Source: Haloplanus natans DSM 17983 (GTDB lineage: Archaea; Halobacteriota; Halobacteria; Halobacteriales; Haloferacaceae). From it: a stretch of 64,000 nt of DNA. Location of the stretch: NCBI RefSeq assembly GCF_000427685.1, contig NZ_KE386573.1:2712938-2776937 (forward strand). The letters run 5' to 3'. Shown one piece after another: positions 16,843 to 26,130 of this stretch (positions are counted from its first letter, which is position 1; every line of letters starts with the position of its first letter). The notes under the pieces were generated by a model. The model was given only the letters and a program-made list of their open reading frames with translations. It searched no databases and was not told where the DNA came from. Position numbers and translations under genes: made by a program.

Positions 16843-18000
16843 ATGGCCGCGAGTCGGAGCGATCGGTTCCTCGGCGTGCGAGCGGCGGTGGGGCTGACGC
16901 TACTCGCTGGCGCGCTCTCGATGGTGACGGGTATCGTCCACATGGGGTCGCCCACGGGACGGCCGCTCGTCCCCTTCGTGCCGCCGGTGGCCCGCGCCAC
17001 CGCCGGCTTCACCGGCACGCTCACCGGCTTCCTGTTGCTCGGGAGCGCGCTCGGCCTCCGCCGGGGACTGCGTGCCGCCTGGCTCTCGACGCTCTGCCTG
17101 CTCGTCGTCTCGGCGGTACAGGGGCTCGTCCAGGCGAGCGAAACCTCGATTCCGCTCGTGGTACTGTCGGTGTTGGCGCTGCCCGCCGTCGCGCTCAACC
17201 GCCGCCGGTTCGACCGCTCGGTCGACTTCTCGGCGACGCAACTCGCCGCCCTGCTCGCCCTGGGCGGCTCGCAGGTGTACATAACCACGGGCGCGTACGC
17301 CCTCCGCGAGGAGTTCGGCGGCATCAGCACGCTCGTCGACGCCGTCTACTTCGCCGTCGTCACGTCCAGTACCGTCGGCTACGGCGATATCACGCCCCAG
17401 ACGGCGGTGGCGCGGCTGTTCGGCATCTCGGCGCTCGTCGTCGGTACGGCGAGTTTCGCCATCGCGCTCGGCGTCCTGCTGACCCCGGCCATCGAAGCCC
17501 GACTCGTCAAGGCACTCGGAAGAATGACACAATCAGAACTCGACTTACTCGACGATCACGTCCTCGTCCTCGGTTACGGCGACCTGACCGAGGCGATCAT
17601 CCAGGAACTGAACGGGAAAGCGCAGTTTCTCGTCGTCGTCCCCGACAGCGACGTGGCCCGGCGGTTGGGCGAACGCGACGTCGACACGCTCGTCGGCGAC
17701 GCCAGCGACGAGGGGACGCTCCGGCGGGTCCACGTCGAGGAGGCACGCGCCGTCGTCGCGGCGACGAACGACGACGCGGCGGACGCCCTCGCCATCCTGA
17801 CCGTCCGGCATCTCGCGCCCGACGCCCACATCGTCGCGGCGGCAACTCAGCGCGAGAACGTTGACAAACTCCGGCGTGCGGGCGCCGATACGGTGATCAG
17901 CCCCGCGAGCATCGGCGGCCACCTGCTCGTCGAGTCGGCTCTCGGCGGGGCGGACGTGGACACGGAGGCGGTCGCCGACCGCTTGCTCGACGAGATATAG
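16843..18000 (+). CDS. potassium channel with RCK (TrkA-N) domain
   Basis: A 385-residue protein with four N-terminal helices (residues about 12-120), a pore helix and the potassium selectivity filter TVGYGD at residues 177-182, and an inner helix. A cytosolic Rossmann RCK domain starts DHVLVLGYGDLTEAI at about residue 227 and ends near residue 345. It should conduct potassium under control of a cytosolic ligand. A TATA-like CTTTATC lies 27-32 nt upstream of the ATG. Confidence 0.9.
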   Translation: MAASRSDRFLGVRAAVGLTLLAGALSMVTGIVHMGSPTGRPLVPFVPPVARATAGFTGTLTGFLLLGSALGLRRGLRAAWLSTLCLLVVSAVQGLVQASETSIPLVVLSVLALPAVALNRRRFDRSVDFSATQLAALLALGGSQVYITTGAYALREEFGGISTLVDAVYFAVVTSSTVGYGDITPQTAVARLFGISALVVGTASFAIALGVLLTPAIEARLVKALGRMTQSELDLLDDHVLVLGYGDLTEAIIQELNGKAQFLVVVPDSDVARRLGERDVDTLVGDASDEGTLRRVHVEEARAVVAATNDDAADALAILTVRHLAPDAHIVAAATQRENVDKLRRAGADTVISPASIGGHLLVESALGGADVDTEAVADRLLDEI

Positions 18001-18038
18001 CCAGACCGACACCAGCGAGCGCAAGCGGTCGCCGACCG

Positions 18039-19433
18039 CTACGGCTTCCCCCGGTCGACGATCGCCACGTCACACTCCACGTCGTGGAGCCGTTCGAAGG
18101 TGGGCGGCGAGACGAACCGGGAAGCGCGGGAGCGGTCGCCCGACGACCCGACCACAAGCAAGTCGTACGCGCCGGCGTTGGCGCCGATAAAGTCGGTGAC
18201 GTTGCTGCGCGCCACCCGCGTCTCCACGTCCGCGTCCACCGTCTCGGCGAGGTTCGCCAGCCGCGATTCGGCGCGCCGGCGCTCCACTTCGGCGTCGATG
18301 CAGGTACAGACGCTCAGGCTCCCGCTCTTGCCGGCCAGTCGCGCCGCAAAATCGAGCATCGCGTGGGCGGTGTCGCCCGGGCGGGCGACCGTTACGAGAA
18401 TCCGCCGCCACCGGCGCGTCCCCGTCGTCGACCGGAAGGCAACGGCGTCGAACTCGCTGTCGAACACGCCGCGGACGTACGGCGAGAGCAGGCCACGGTC
18501 CTCCTCGTACGGCGTGACCACGAGGTCGCAGTTCGTGTTCGTCGCCGTCTCCATCGTCGTCGGTACCGGCGCGTCCCGCGCCACGACGACTTCACAGGGG
18601 ACGCCGGCACGCGTTCGAACCGTTCTGGCGGCGTCTTCGAGCCGTGCCGCAGTTTCGGTCGCGGCGTCGTCGAGCGTCGGGGCGGCGTCCCCGTCGGGCC
18701 CCTCCTCCAGCACCGAAAGCAACACCACTTTCCCGGCGTCGTGGGCGGCGGCGAGCGTCGCCCCGAAGAGGGCCGTCGTCTCCGCGGCCTCGGGGTCGCC
18801 ACGCATGGGGACGAGGACGTGGTCGTCGCCCTGTGCGGTGTCGTAGAGATACTGCGCGCGGCGTTCGTAGAACCGGGTGCGCCAGACCGAGAACACCAGC
18901 GCGACGAGGGCGCCAAACACCGCGACGCTCGTGACGTACGCCTCGGGCGACGCGTCGTCGGTGACGAGGACGAGCAACGCCGTCGAGAACGCCGCCGGCT
19001 CCTCCACGTCGAGCGCCCACGTCGCGGCGCCGGTGAGGAAAATGGAGAGGGCGGCGCTGACCGGCGATACGGAGACGATAGTGGCCATCGGGAACAGAGG
19101 TGCAGAAAGGCCGAGCGCCGCCCACCCACACAGCGCGCCGACGACGAGGCCGACGACGAACTTCCGGGGGGAGGCGTACCGGCCTTCCGGATCGGAAAAG
19201 AGCGTGTACGCGCCGGAGGCGAGCGGCGGGAAGAGGAGAAAGGAGAGTTCGGCCAGTGCGTTCGAGACGAGGGTGACGAAGCCGATGAGCAACGGCACGG
19301 CCACCAACACCGTCAGGTGGAGGAGGTTGCCGGTGTGCTGGACCCAGCGGCCGAAGGCCGCGAGTTCGCGGCGCTCGAACCGCCGGAGCCGACGGGCAAC
19401 GGCGACCAATCGGGCGAGCACACCCTCGAACAT
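18039..19433 (-). CDS. HPP-family membrane protein fused to two Usp domains
   Basis: A 464-residue fusion. The N-terminal half holds about five helices of the HPP family (SFLLFPPLASGAYTLFSDPE, VGLVVGALCGWAALGL, VSPVSAALSIFLTGAATWA). Residues about 215-325 form one universal stress protein domain (DDHVLVPMRG start) and about 335-462 a second (RRILVTVARPGD, ending LLVVGSSGDRSR), the latter with the usual G-x2-G-x9-GS-type nucleotide loop only partly kept. Likely senses nucleotide at the membrane; transported solute unknown. One base downstream of the uridine phosphorylase gene. Confidence 0.8.
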   Translation of the reverse strand: MFEGVLARLVAVARRLRRFERRELAAFGRWVQHTGNLLHLTVLVAVPLLIGFVTLVSNALAELSFLLFPPLASGAYTLFSDPEGRYASPRKFVVGLVVGALCGWAALGLSAPLFPMATIVSVSPVSAALSIFLTGAATWALDVEEPAAFSTALLVLVTDDASPEAYVTSVAVFGALVALVFSVWRTRFYERRAQYLYDTAQGDDHVLVPMRGDPEAAETTALFGATLAAAHDAGKVVLLSVLEEGPDGDAAPTLDDAATETAARLEDAARTVRTRAGVPCEVVVARDAPVPTTMETATNTNCDLVVTPYEEDRGLLSPYVRGVFDSEFDAVAFRSTTGTRRWRRILVTVARPGDTAHAMLDFAARLAGKSGSLSVCTCIDAEVERRRAESRLANLAETVDADVETRVARSNVTDFIGANAGAYDLLVVGSSGDRSRASRFVSPPTFERLHDVECDVAIVDRGKP

Positions 19434-19434
19434 C

Positions 19435-20169
19435 CTAGCCCAGCGTGGCGGCGGCGTCGAGCGCGAGCCCGATCATCCGCTCGACGTTGTTGCGGGCTTT
19501 CGGCGGCAGTTCGTCCTCGGTGGCGTCGCCGGTGCCCTTCTGTGTCCCCTCGACGAGGTTGCCGTCGACGGTGCAGATGGCGCCGGCCCGGAGCCCCTTG
19601 CGCCGCGCGAGGGTAAAGAGCGCGGCCGCCTCCATCTCCACCGCGAGCAGGCCCGCGGCCTCCCAATCGGCCACGTAGTCGTCCGTCTCGGCGTAGAACG
19701 CGTCGTCGGTGACGACGGGGCCGACGTGGACGGCTTCGTCGTTCGCCTCGCTCGCGTCGACGAGCGCGCGAACCACCTCGAAGTCGGGGACCGCCGGATA
19801 CTCGGCCCGCTCGTACCGCTTGGTCGTCCCCTCCTCCTTGGCGGCGCCGGTGGCGACCACCATGTCGCCGATCTCGATGCCGGCTTGGAGCGCGCCGGTC
19901 GTCCCCGGCCGGATGACCGTCTCGACGCCGACGGCGGCAAGTTCTTCGAGCGCGATGGCCGCCGAGGGCGACCCCACACCCGTCGAACAGATGGTCAGCG
20001 GGACGCCGTCGTACTCGGCGTCGACGAGGCGGTACTCGCGGTTGTGCGCGAGGTCGGTGGCCGAATCGCAGGCGGCGGCGATTCGCTCGACGCGGCCCGG
20101 ATCGCCGGGCATGAGCGCCACATCGTGTACGTCGCCGTCGCCGACCCGCAGGTGCGGCTGGAGTGTCAT
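19435..20169 (-). CDS. udp: uridine phosphorylase family nucleoside phosphorylase
   Basis: A 244-residue PNP/UDP-family enzyme: ALMPGDPGRVERIA (phosphate site), CSTGVGSPSAAIALEEL, VIRPGTTGALQ and AVEMEAAALFTLA, with the Glu-Met-Glu that binds ribose. It splits nucleosides with phosphate to give ribose-1-phosphate and base. deoC and other nucleotide genes nearby fit a salvage role. Start at 20169; the mRNA probably continues into the HPP-Usp gene. Confidence 0.9.
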   Translation of the reverse strand: MTLQPHLRVGDGDVHDVALMPGDPGRVERIAAACDSATDLAHNREYRLVDAEYDGVPLTICSTGVGSPSAAIALEELAAVGVETVIRPGTTGALQAGIEIGDMVVATGAAKEEGTTKRYERAEYPAVPDFEVVRALVDASEANDEAVHVGPVVTDDAFYAETDDYVADWEAAGLLAVEMEAAALFTLARRKGLRAGAICTVDGNLVEGTQKGTGDATEDELPPKARNNVERMIGLALDAAATLG

Positions 20170-20279
20170 ACTGGAGTCACACCGGGCCGGAAAGAAAACA
20201 GTCCCGGCTGACGGGGATGACTCAAGCGGCCGTCGTAGTCACCACAGTGTACAAGCGGCCCGGACACGAGGGAACCCGT

Positions 20280-21272
20280 ATGGATTCGACACGACGGGGA
20301 CTCCTCGCGGCGGGCGCGGTCGGCGGCCTCTCCTCGCTCGCCGGCTGTCTCGGCGCGTTCGGTGGGTCGGACGGGGCTCTCGAGGGCGACGGCGGGGGTC
20401 GCGGCCTCCAACTCGTCCTCTCGGACGCCCCGACACCGCTTCGGTCGGGCTACGTCGTCGACTTCGCGGAGACCGAGCGCCCGGACGACCGAGCGGCGTT
20501 CGAGGCGGCGCTCGCCGGCGAGCATTACACCAGCCGGCATCGGACGCCCTTCGGCGCCCGCCCCGACGACCCGAAATACGTCCGCCACGAGGGGACGTAC
20601 TACCGACTGGGCCACGTCGTCGTGAACGAACGGGCCGTCACCCACCCCGTGGTTCGGCTGTTCGAGGTCGCCGACGCCGACGACGGGGGCGCCCCCGAGG
20701 CCGTCGACGCGGACGCCCTCTCCGAAGCGGACCGGACGGCCGTCCACGTCGCCCACATGGCCGCGCGGGCGCGGGAGAACGAGGGCGGGGTTCCCTGGGG
20801 CGCGGTCCAACGTGGCGGCTTCGTCTTCCGCGACGCGGCCGACATCGCGGAGAGCCGGTTGGTCGGCGAGGACGCGCCCAGCCACGTCGTCTACCGGGAG
20901 ACGGTGTACGAACTCGCGGTGCGTCGCGAACGGTTCTACGAATCGGTCTACCGGGCGACGGTCGAACCGGTCGCCGAGTCGCCCGAGCGGATGGAAACGA
21001 TCCTCCGGGCGCAGTTCGTCGACGCGCGCCTCTCCGGCGGCGACCTGTCGGGGCAGGCGCGGTCGCTCCTGCGGGACGCGATGGGCGAGGGCTACGCGGA
21101 GTCCCACCCCGTCTCCGAGCCGTATCGGACGGTCCTGACCCGACTCCACGCCCGCGCGTACCTCGACGGCGACATCGAGAAGGACGCGTACGTCGAGGAC
21201 CCCGGCGTCGGGATGGCGCTCTACGACGGGTCGTACTACCGGTATCGGCTGCGGTTCGTCGACAGAGGCTGA
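20280..21272 (+). CDS. twin-arginine lipoprotein, unknown function
   Basis: A 330-residue protein beginning MDSTRRGLLAAGAVGGLSSLAGC: Tat signal with lipobox LAGC. The mature part is acidic and mixed alpha/beta, with repeated tyrosines (GTYYRLG, YDGSYYRYRLRF). No enzyme motif recognised. Start chosen at the signal peptide; upstream codons are not signal-like. Convergent with the DUF63 gene, 3 bp apart. Confidence 0.7.
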   Translation: MDSTRRGLLAAGAVGGLSSLAGCLGAFGGSDGALEGDGGGRGLQLVLSDAPTPLRSGYVVDFAETERPDDRAAFEAALAGEHYTSRHRTPFGARPDDPKYVRHEGTYYRLGHVVVNERAVTHPVVRLFEVADADDGGAPEAVDADALSEADRTAVHVAHMAARARENEGGVPWGAVQRGGFVFRDAADIAESRLVGEDAPSHVVYRETVYELAVRRERFYESVYRATVEPVAESPERMETILRAQFVDARLSGGDLSGQARSLLRDAMGEGYAESHPVSEPYRTVLTRLHARAYLDGDIEKDAYVEDPGVGMALYDGSYYRYRLRFVDRG

Positions 21273-21275
21273 CGG

Positions 21276-22082
21276 TCAGGGAGCGACGGTGAACAGGAGG
21301 ACGTTGTGCGCACCCGGACCCAGTCCGACGGCGGCGACGAACCCCAGCAGGAGTCGGCCGGTCGTCGGCTCCTCGCGGACCGTCTCGGTCAGCGCGACGA
21401 CCACGGCCGAGGCGACGACGAGTTTCACGAGGACGAACAGCCACGCGCCGCCGACGGCGGGGGCGGTGGGGAGCGACGCCCCGAACTCGATGACGAGCCG
21501 CGAGAGCGGGGTGCGCTCGCCGAACCCGAGGAGGTCGACGCCCACGGCCGTCGAGACGCCGTCGAGGGCGTGGGCGCCGACGGCGAGGATGCCGAGGCGG
21601 CCGGTGACGGTCACCGCAGGGCGAAGGCGTCGGAGGAGGAGCCACGTGCCGGCGGCGGCGACGCCGGCGCCGACGAGGATGCCGAGCGCGTAGCCGAGAC
21701 GGAGCGTCCCGGCGCCCGCGCCGACGGCGAGGACGGCGGCGACGACGGGGAGGGCGAGGAGGATGCCGACGCGGCGCAGTCGGCGGGCGGTTCCGGCGTC
21801 CGCACCGACGGCGAGCCACGCCGCCCCCGCGACGACGGCGACGGAGAGGTAGACGGCGGGGGTCCCGGCAAACGGTCGCACGACCGACGGGAGCGCACCG
21901 AGGACATAGAGGACGTGTAGGGCGGAGCCGAGAACCATCCACGGCACGAACGCGCGTATCGTCGCGTCCGTGACCGGAGGGCGGCGACGGCGGAGGAGTG
22001 TGCCGACGGCGACCAGACCGGCGACGAGGACGACCAGATAGGGGAGCGGCGGAAGCGCGAAGCCCTCGGGAAGGACGGCCAT
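21276..22082 (-). CDS. DUF63-like polytopic membrane protein
   Basis: A 268-residue protein with about seven or eight hydrophobic helices. GAHALDGVSTAVGVDLLGFGE is a polar, conserved-looking loop I associate with DUF63, a family found widely in euryarchaea. It ends GPGAHNVLLFTVAP. Function unknown; the conserved His/Asp in a membrane setting could be catalytic, which is conjecture. Start taken at MAVLPEGFALPPLPY. Confidence 0.75.
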   Translation of the reverse strand: MAVLPEGFALPPLPYLVVLVAGLVAVGTLLRRRRPPVTDATIRAFVPWMVLGSALHVLYVLGALPSVVRPFAGTPAVYLSVAVVAGAAWLAVGADAGTARRLRRVGILLALPVVAAVLAVGAGAGTLRLGYALGILVGAGVAAAGTWLLLRRLRPAVTVTGRLGILAVGAHALDGVSTAVGVDLLGFGERTPLSRLVIEFGASLPTAPAVGGAWLFVLVKLVVASAVVVALTETVREEPTTGRLLLGFVAAVGLGPGAHNVLLFTVAP

Positions 22083-22141
22083 AGGTGATGGGCGGGGAGT
22101 CGGCGGGAAAGCCTTACGCTCCGGCGACGTGAGGACGCGGC

Positions 22142-22774
22142 ATGGACCGAGCCGACTTCGCCGCACGCATCGACCACACCGTCCTCGGGCCGGAGACGAC
22201 GCCCGCCGACGCCCGGCGGGTCGTCGCGGAAGCGGCCGAACACGGGACGAACGCCTGCATTCCCCCGTGTTACGTTGCCGAAGCCGTCGACGAGGCACCG
22301 GACGTGACGGTGGTGACGGTCGTGGGATTCCCACACGGCCAGCACGACCCCACGGTGAAACGCGAGGAGGCCGTCGAAGCGTGGGAGGACGGCGCGGACG
22401 AACTCGACGTGGTGGTGAACGTCGGGCGGGTGCGAGCGGGCGAGACGGACGCGGTGACCGACGAACTCGGCGAACTCGTCGCCACCGTGCCCGTACCGGT
22501 GAAAGTCATCGTCGAGGCGCCGCTGCTGACGGAGACGGAGATGCGGCGGGCCGCGGAGGCCGCCGTCGAGGCCGACGCCGACTACCTCAAGACGGGCACC
22601 GGCTTCGCGGGGCCGGCGACCGTCGAGGACGTGGCGCTGCTCGCGGAGTATCTGCCGGTGAAAGCGAGCGGGGGGATCGAAACCTACGAGACGGCGAAGG
22701 CGATGCTTGACGCGGGCGCGGACCGTATCGGCGCGTCGGCGGGCGTCACGCTGGTCGAGGGGTTCGACGGGTAG
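22142..22774 (+). CDS. deoC: deoxyribose-phosphate aldolase
   Basis: A 210-residue TIM-barrel aldolase. [11 protein letters not shown] opens it; [13 protein letters not shown] and [14 protein letters not shown] lead to the Schiff-base lysine in [10 protein letters not shown] (about K147) and the second lysine in PVKASGGI. It cleaves 2-deoxyribose-5-phosphate to glyceraldehyde-3-phosphate and acetaldehyde. Divergent from DUF63. Confidence 0.95.
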   Translation: MDRADFAARIDHTVLGPETTPADARRVVAEAAEHGTNACIPPCYVAEAVDEAPDVTVVTVVGFPHGQHDPTVKREEAVEAWEDGADELDVVVNVGRVRAGETDAVTDELGELVATVPVPVKVIVEAPLLTETEMRRAAEAAVEADADYLKTGTGFAGPATVEDVALLAEYLPVKASGGIETYETAKAMLDAGADRIGASAGVTLVEGFDG

Positions 22775-22885
22775 GCGAGCGTCTCGGACACACTCGCCGC
22801 GTTCGGCGACGGCCGGGACGAGTGGGGCAGATCACCACCGGACCGTCGCGCTTTTGTCCGCGGACGCGCTACCGTCGACAACCGA

Positions 22886-24142
22886 ATGGCGCGGTATCAC
22901 ATCGAGACGTACGGGTGTACGGCCAACCGCGGCGAGAGCCGAGGGATCGAGCAACGGCTCCGCGACGGCGGCCACTACCCCGCCGACGGGCCAGCGGACG
23001 CCGACGTGGCCATCCTCAACACCTGTACGGTCGTCGAGAAGACGGAGCGCAACATGCTCCGCCGGGCCGAGGAACTGCAGGCCGAGACGGGCGACCTCGT
23101 GGTGACGGGCTGTATGGCGCTGGCACAGGGCGAGGCGTTCGCCGAGGCGGGCATCGACGCCGACGTGGTCCACTGGGACGCGGTGCCCGAGGCGGCGCTG
23201 AACGGCGAGTGTCCGACGACGACGCCCGACGCCGAGCCGATCCTCGACGGCGTGATCGGCATCCTCCCCATCGCACGCGGCTGTATGAGCGACTGTTCGT
23301 ACTGCATCACAAAGCGCGCGACGGGGCGAATCGACTCGCCACCGGTCGAGGAAAACGTCGAGAAAGCACGGGCGCTGGTCCACGCCGGCGCGACGGAACT
23401 CCGCATCACGGGCCAGGACACCGGCGTCTACGGCTGGGACCGCAACCAGGGCGAGAGCCTCCTGCCCGAACTCCTGGATCGAATCTGTGACATCGAGGGC
23501 GACTTCCGGGTGCGGGTCGGCATGGCCAATCCGAAAGGCGTCCACGGCGTGCGGGAGGAACTCGCCGACGTCTTCGCCGAAAACGACGAACTGTACAATT
23601 TCCTGCACGCGCCGGTGCAGTCGGGGTCGGACGACGTACTCGGCGATATGCGCCGCCAGCACCGGGTCGACGAGTTCCTGGAGGTGGTCGAGACGTTCGA
23701 CGACCGCCTCGACGAGTGGACGCTCTCGACTGACTTCATCGTCGGCTTCCCGACCGAGACGGACGCCGACCACGAGATGAGCATGGACCTCCTGAGGCGG
23801 GTGCGCCCGGAGAAGATCAACGTCACCCGCTTCTCGAAGCGGCCGGGGACGGACGCCGCCGACATGAAGGGGCTCGGCGGGACGATCAAGAAGGAGCGCT
23901 CGAAGGCGATGTCCGAGTTGAAACGCGAGGTGGTGGGCGAGGTCCACGAATCGATGGTGGGGACACGGCGCGAGGTGCTCGCGGTGCGACCGGGCACCGG
24001 CGACTCCGTGAAATGTCGCGACGGCGCCTACCGTCAGGTGATCGTCACGCGGGCCGACGAGCGAGGGATCGAGCCGGGTGATTTCGTCGACGTGGAGATC
24101 ACGGGCCACGAGACGATGTACGCCTTCGGCGAGCCGGTATGA
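22886..24142 (+). CDS. tRNA methylthiotransferase (t6A37 to ms2t6A, CDKAL1/MtaB type)
   Basis: A 418-residue radical-SAM protein. The UPF0004 domain has three cluster cysteines (YGCTANRGES, LNTCTVVEKTE, VTGCMALAQG). The radical-SAM cluster is CMSDCSYC at about residues 132-139. A C-terminal TRAM domain (RREVLAVRPG...FVDVEITG) binds RNA. It adds a methylthio group to t6A at position 37 of ANN-decoding tRNAs. The stop overlaps the PadR-like start as ATGA. Confidence 0.92.
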   Translation: MARYHIETYGCTANRGESRGIEQRLRDGGHYPADGPADADVAILNTCTVVEKTERNMLRRAEELQAETGDLVVTGCMALAQGEAFAEAGIDADVVHWDAVPEAALNGECPTTTPDAEPILDGVIGILPIARGCMSDCSYCITKRATGRIDSPPVEENVEKARALVHAGATELRITGQDTGVYGWDRNQGESLLPELLDRICDIEGDFRVRVGMANPKGVHGVREELADVFAENDELYNFLHAPVQSGSDDVLGDMRRQHRVDEFLEVVETFDDRLDEWTLSTDFIVGFPTETDADHEMSMDLLRRVRPEKINVTRFSKRPGTDAADMKGLGGTIKKERSKAMSELKREVVGEVHESMVGTRREVLAVRPGTGDSVKCRDGAYRQVIVTRADERGIEPGDFVDVEITGHETMYAFGEPV

Positions 24143-24426
24143 AGTGGCTCCGGAGCGGCCTCCGCCGCGATATCTGTGTCGTCGTCGCGAGCGAGGGCGC
24201 GCCGACGGCCCAGAGGTGTAAGGCGGCCGTGGAGTCGCGATACGACGACCGGATCGACCCCAAGACCTTCTACGGCGCGCTGGACGCGCTGACGGATACG
24301 GGCCACCTGAGGAAGACGGTCGACGGCCTGCACGACCGCTACGAACTCACGGCGGCGGGCGAACGGGCGCTCCGGGACCACTACGAGTGGGTCGACGGGG
24401 CGCTCGCGGACGACGGTGCGGAGTGA
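24139..24426 (+). CDS. PadR-like winged-helix regulator
   Basis: A 95-residue winged helix. MKWLRSGLRRDICVVVA is followed by a recognition region IDPKTFYGALDALTDTGHLRKTV and the wing DRYELTAAGERAL, which matches PadR-type layout. Coupled by ATGA to the tRNA methylthiotransferase gene; adjacent, without a gap, to the convergent cation efflux gene. Targets unknown. Confidence 0.75.
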   Translation: MKWLRSGLRRDICVVVASEGAPTAQRCKAAVESRYDDRIDPKTFYGALDALTDTGHLRKTVDGLHDRYELTAAGERALRDHYEWVDGALADDGAE

Positions 24427-25344
24427 TCACCGCACCGTCGTCGACGCGGACGACCGTTCGGCGGCGTCTTTCCACTCGCCGAGGCCGGCGGGATCGAGGT
24501 GGACGTGCACGTCCGAGACGGGTTCGATCTCCCGCACCCGTTCCCGGAGTTGGGTTTCGAGGTCGTGAGCCTCGGCCAGGGAGAGGTCGCCGTCGACTTC
24601 GGCGTGAAACTCCACCTCGATGACGTGTCCGGAGTAGTAGGCGACGAAGTCGTGGAGGCCGTGGACCTCGGGATGCGAGCGAATCGCGGCTTCGATCCGA
24701 TCGCGTTCCTCCGTGGGGGGCGCGCCGTCGGAGAGATAGCGGATGTTCTCCCGCGAGACATCGACGCCCTGATAGATGACGAGGAGGCTCACGACGCCGC
24801 CGGCCAGCGGGTCGAAGATCGGGTAGCCAAGCGCCATACCGGCGACGCCGGCGACGACAGCGATGGTGGTGTAGATATCGTTTTTGCTGTCGGCGGCGAG
24901 GGCGCGGAGACTCGGCGAACCGACTTCGCGGTTGACGCGGACGGTGTAGACGTAGCAGGCATACCGGACGACGAGGGCGACGAGGAGGCCGGCGACGAGG
25001 ACGACGCTGTACTCGGCGGCCGGGCCATCGAGGAGGGCGTGCCCGGAGTCGTAGAGGAGTTTCAGGCCCAGAAGAACGAGAACGCCACCCACGAACAGGG
25101 CGGTGAGGGGTTCGAACCGGTCGTGGCCGTGCGGGTGGGAGGCGTCGGGGTCGTCGTAGACGAACCGCCCCCAGACGAGGACGACGGCGCTCGCGAGGAG
25201 GTCCGCGACGGAGTGGGCGGCGTCGGCCATGAGCGCGAGGCTGCCGAAGGTGACGCCCAGGAACCCCTCGACGCCGATTTTGACGACGTTGGAGGCGACG
25301 TTGACCCACGACGCCTTGAGGAACGATTCACGATCCGCGCTCAT
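24427..25344 (-). CDS. cation diffusion facilitator (Zn/Fe/Mn efflux)
   Basis: A 305-residue CDF transporter with six helices in about residues 10-205. Metal-site motifs are LMADAAHSVADLLAS in helix 2 and the HPHGHDRFEPL loop; the helix 5 partner is AADSKNDI. The C-terminal cytosolic ferredoxin-like domain (EVHGLHDFVAYYSGHVIEVE) completes the fold. It exports divalent metal by proton exchange. A TATA-like box reads CTTATG on the minus strand at about 25370-25375, suggesting a leaderless mRNA. Confidence 0.92.
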   Translation of the reverse strand: MSADRESFLKASWVNVASNVVKIGVEGFLGVTFGSLALMADAAHSVADLLASAVVLVWGRFVYDDPDASHPHGHDRFEPLTALFVGGVLVLLGLKLLYDSGHALLDGPAAEYSVVLVAGLLVALVVRYACYVYTVRVNREVGSPSLRALAADSKNDIYTTIAVVAGVAGMALGYPIFDPLAGGVVSLLVIYQGVDVSRENIRYLSDGAPPTEERDRIEAAIRSHPEVHGLHDFVAYYSGHVIEVEFHAEVDGDLSLAEAHDLETQLRERVREIEPVSDVHVHLDPAGLGEWKDAAERSSASTTVR

Positions 25345-25414
25345 ACGCGACTTGACGAGTTAAACCCACATAAGCAGTGTCATTAGGCCAGTAGAAGCCA
25401 GTTTTTGATTGAGT

Positions 25415-25960
25415 CTAATCCATCGAGAACGATATCGCCCGGTCGTCGCCGGGGACCGTCGCGCCCGGTTGGGCGGCGAAGGCGTCGCGGAGACGGTCGT
25501 ACGTCTCGTCGACGGCTTCGACGATGACTGTGGTGTCGGCGACGACGGGCATGAAGTTGGTGTCGCCGGACCACCGGGGGACGACGTGGGTGTGGAGGTG
25601 GTCGTCGATGGAACCGCCGGCGGCACCGCCGCCGAGGTTGAGGCCGGCGTTGTAGCCGTCGGGCGCGAAGGCTGCGTCCATCGCGTCGAACGTGCGTTGC
25701 TTGAGGCGGGCGTGGTCCAGAAGTTCCGCGTCGTCGAGCCCGCGGTAGTCGCCCTCATGTCGGTCGGGGATCACCATCGCGTGCCCGGGATTGTAGGGGT
25801 AGTTGTTCAGGATGACGAACGCGTGGTCGCTCCGGGCGACGATCCGACTCGCCCGGTCGTCGTCGCGGGTGGGGAGGACACAGAACGGACAGCCCTCCAC
25901 GTCGCCGTCGTCGTCGCGGCTCACCCACTCGATGCGCCACGGCGCGAACAGTTGGTCCAT
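25415..25960 (-). CDS. HIT-family hydrolase (Ap4A-type)
   Basis: A 181-residue histidine-triad protein. An N-terminal CPFC (residues 24-27) and downstream histidines form the small zinc site common to these proteins. The catalytic triad HLHTHVV is at about residues 122-128. It hydrolyses nucleotidyl phosphates such as Ap4A or nucleotide phosphoramidates. NNYPYNPGHAMVIPDRH is the usual nucleotide-binding stretch. Stand-alone gene. Confidence 0.92.
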   Translation of the reverse strand: MDQLFAPWRIEWVSRDDDGDVEGCPFCVLPTRDDDRASRIVARSDHAFVILNNYPYNPGHAMVIPDRHEGDYRGLDDAELLDHARLKQRTFDAMDAAFAPDGYNAGLNLGGGAAGGSIDDHLHTHVVPRWSGDTNFMPVVADTTVIVEAVDETYDRLRDAFAAQPGATVPGDDRAISFSMD

Positions 25961-26011
25961 ATCCCCGCGGGGGCGCCCAGCGATTTATACTGTGGGGCGC
26001 TCGCCGCCCGA

Positions 26012-26074
26012 TACGGATCGGTGTGTCGGTTCGCCGGCCTAGCGAACAACCGGTACTGACTGCCACCGAATCGT
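26012..26074. repeat. degenerate palindromic repeat, copy 9
   Basis: Arms TACGGATCGGTG and CACCGAATCGT pair, with an inner stem GGTTCGC / GCGAACAACC and the conserved GGTACTGACT on the right. Shorter than the 80-bp form, with TACGG ends like copy 1. Flanking triplets are CGA and about CTG/TGA, no clean duplication. An old copy. Confidence 0.65.
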
Positions 26075-26097
26075 CTGACGCGTGGCAGACGACGAAC

Positions 26098-26115
26098 GTT
26101 CTCACGCGTGAGAAC
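26098..26115. promoter_or_regulatory. perfect 18-bp palindrome GTTCTCACGCGTGAGAAC
   Basis: A perfect dyad about 80 bp upstream of the 66-residue zinc-ribbon gene and 55-70 bp upstream of its TATA-like CTTATG (26167-26172). Size and symmetry suit a dimeric repressor site. A second inverted repeat, CTGCCAC / GTGGCAG, lies just before it (26060-26088). Confidence 0.4.
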
Positions 26116-26130
26116 CCGATTGAGCCGGAG

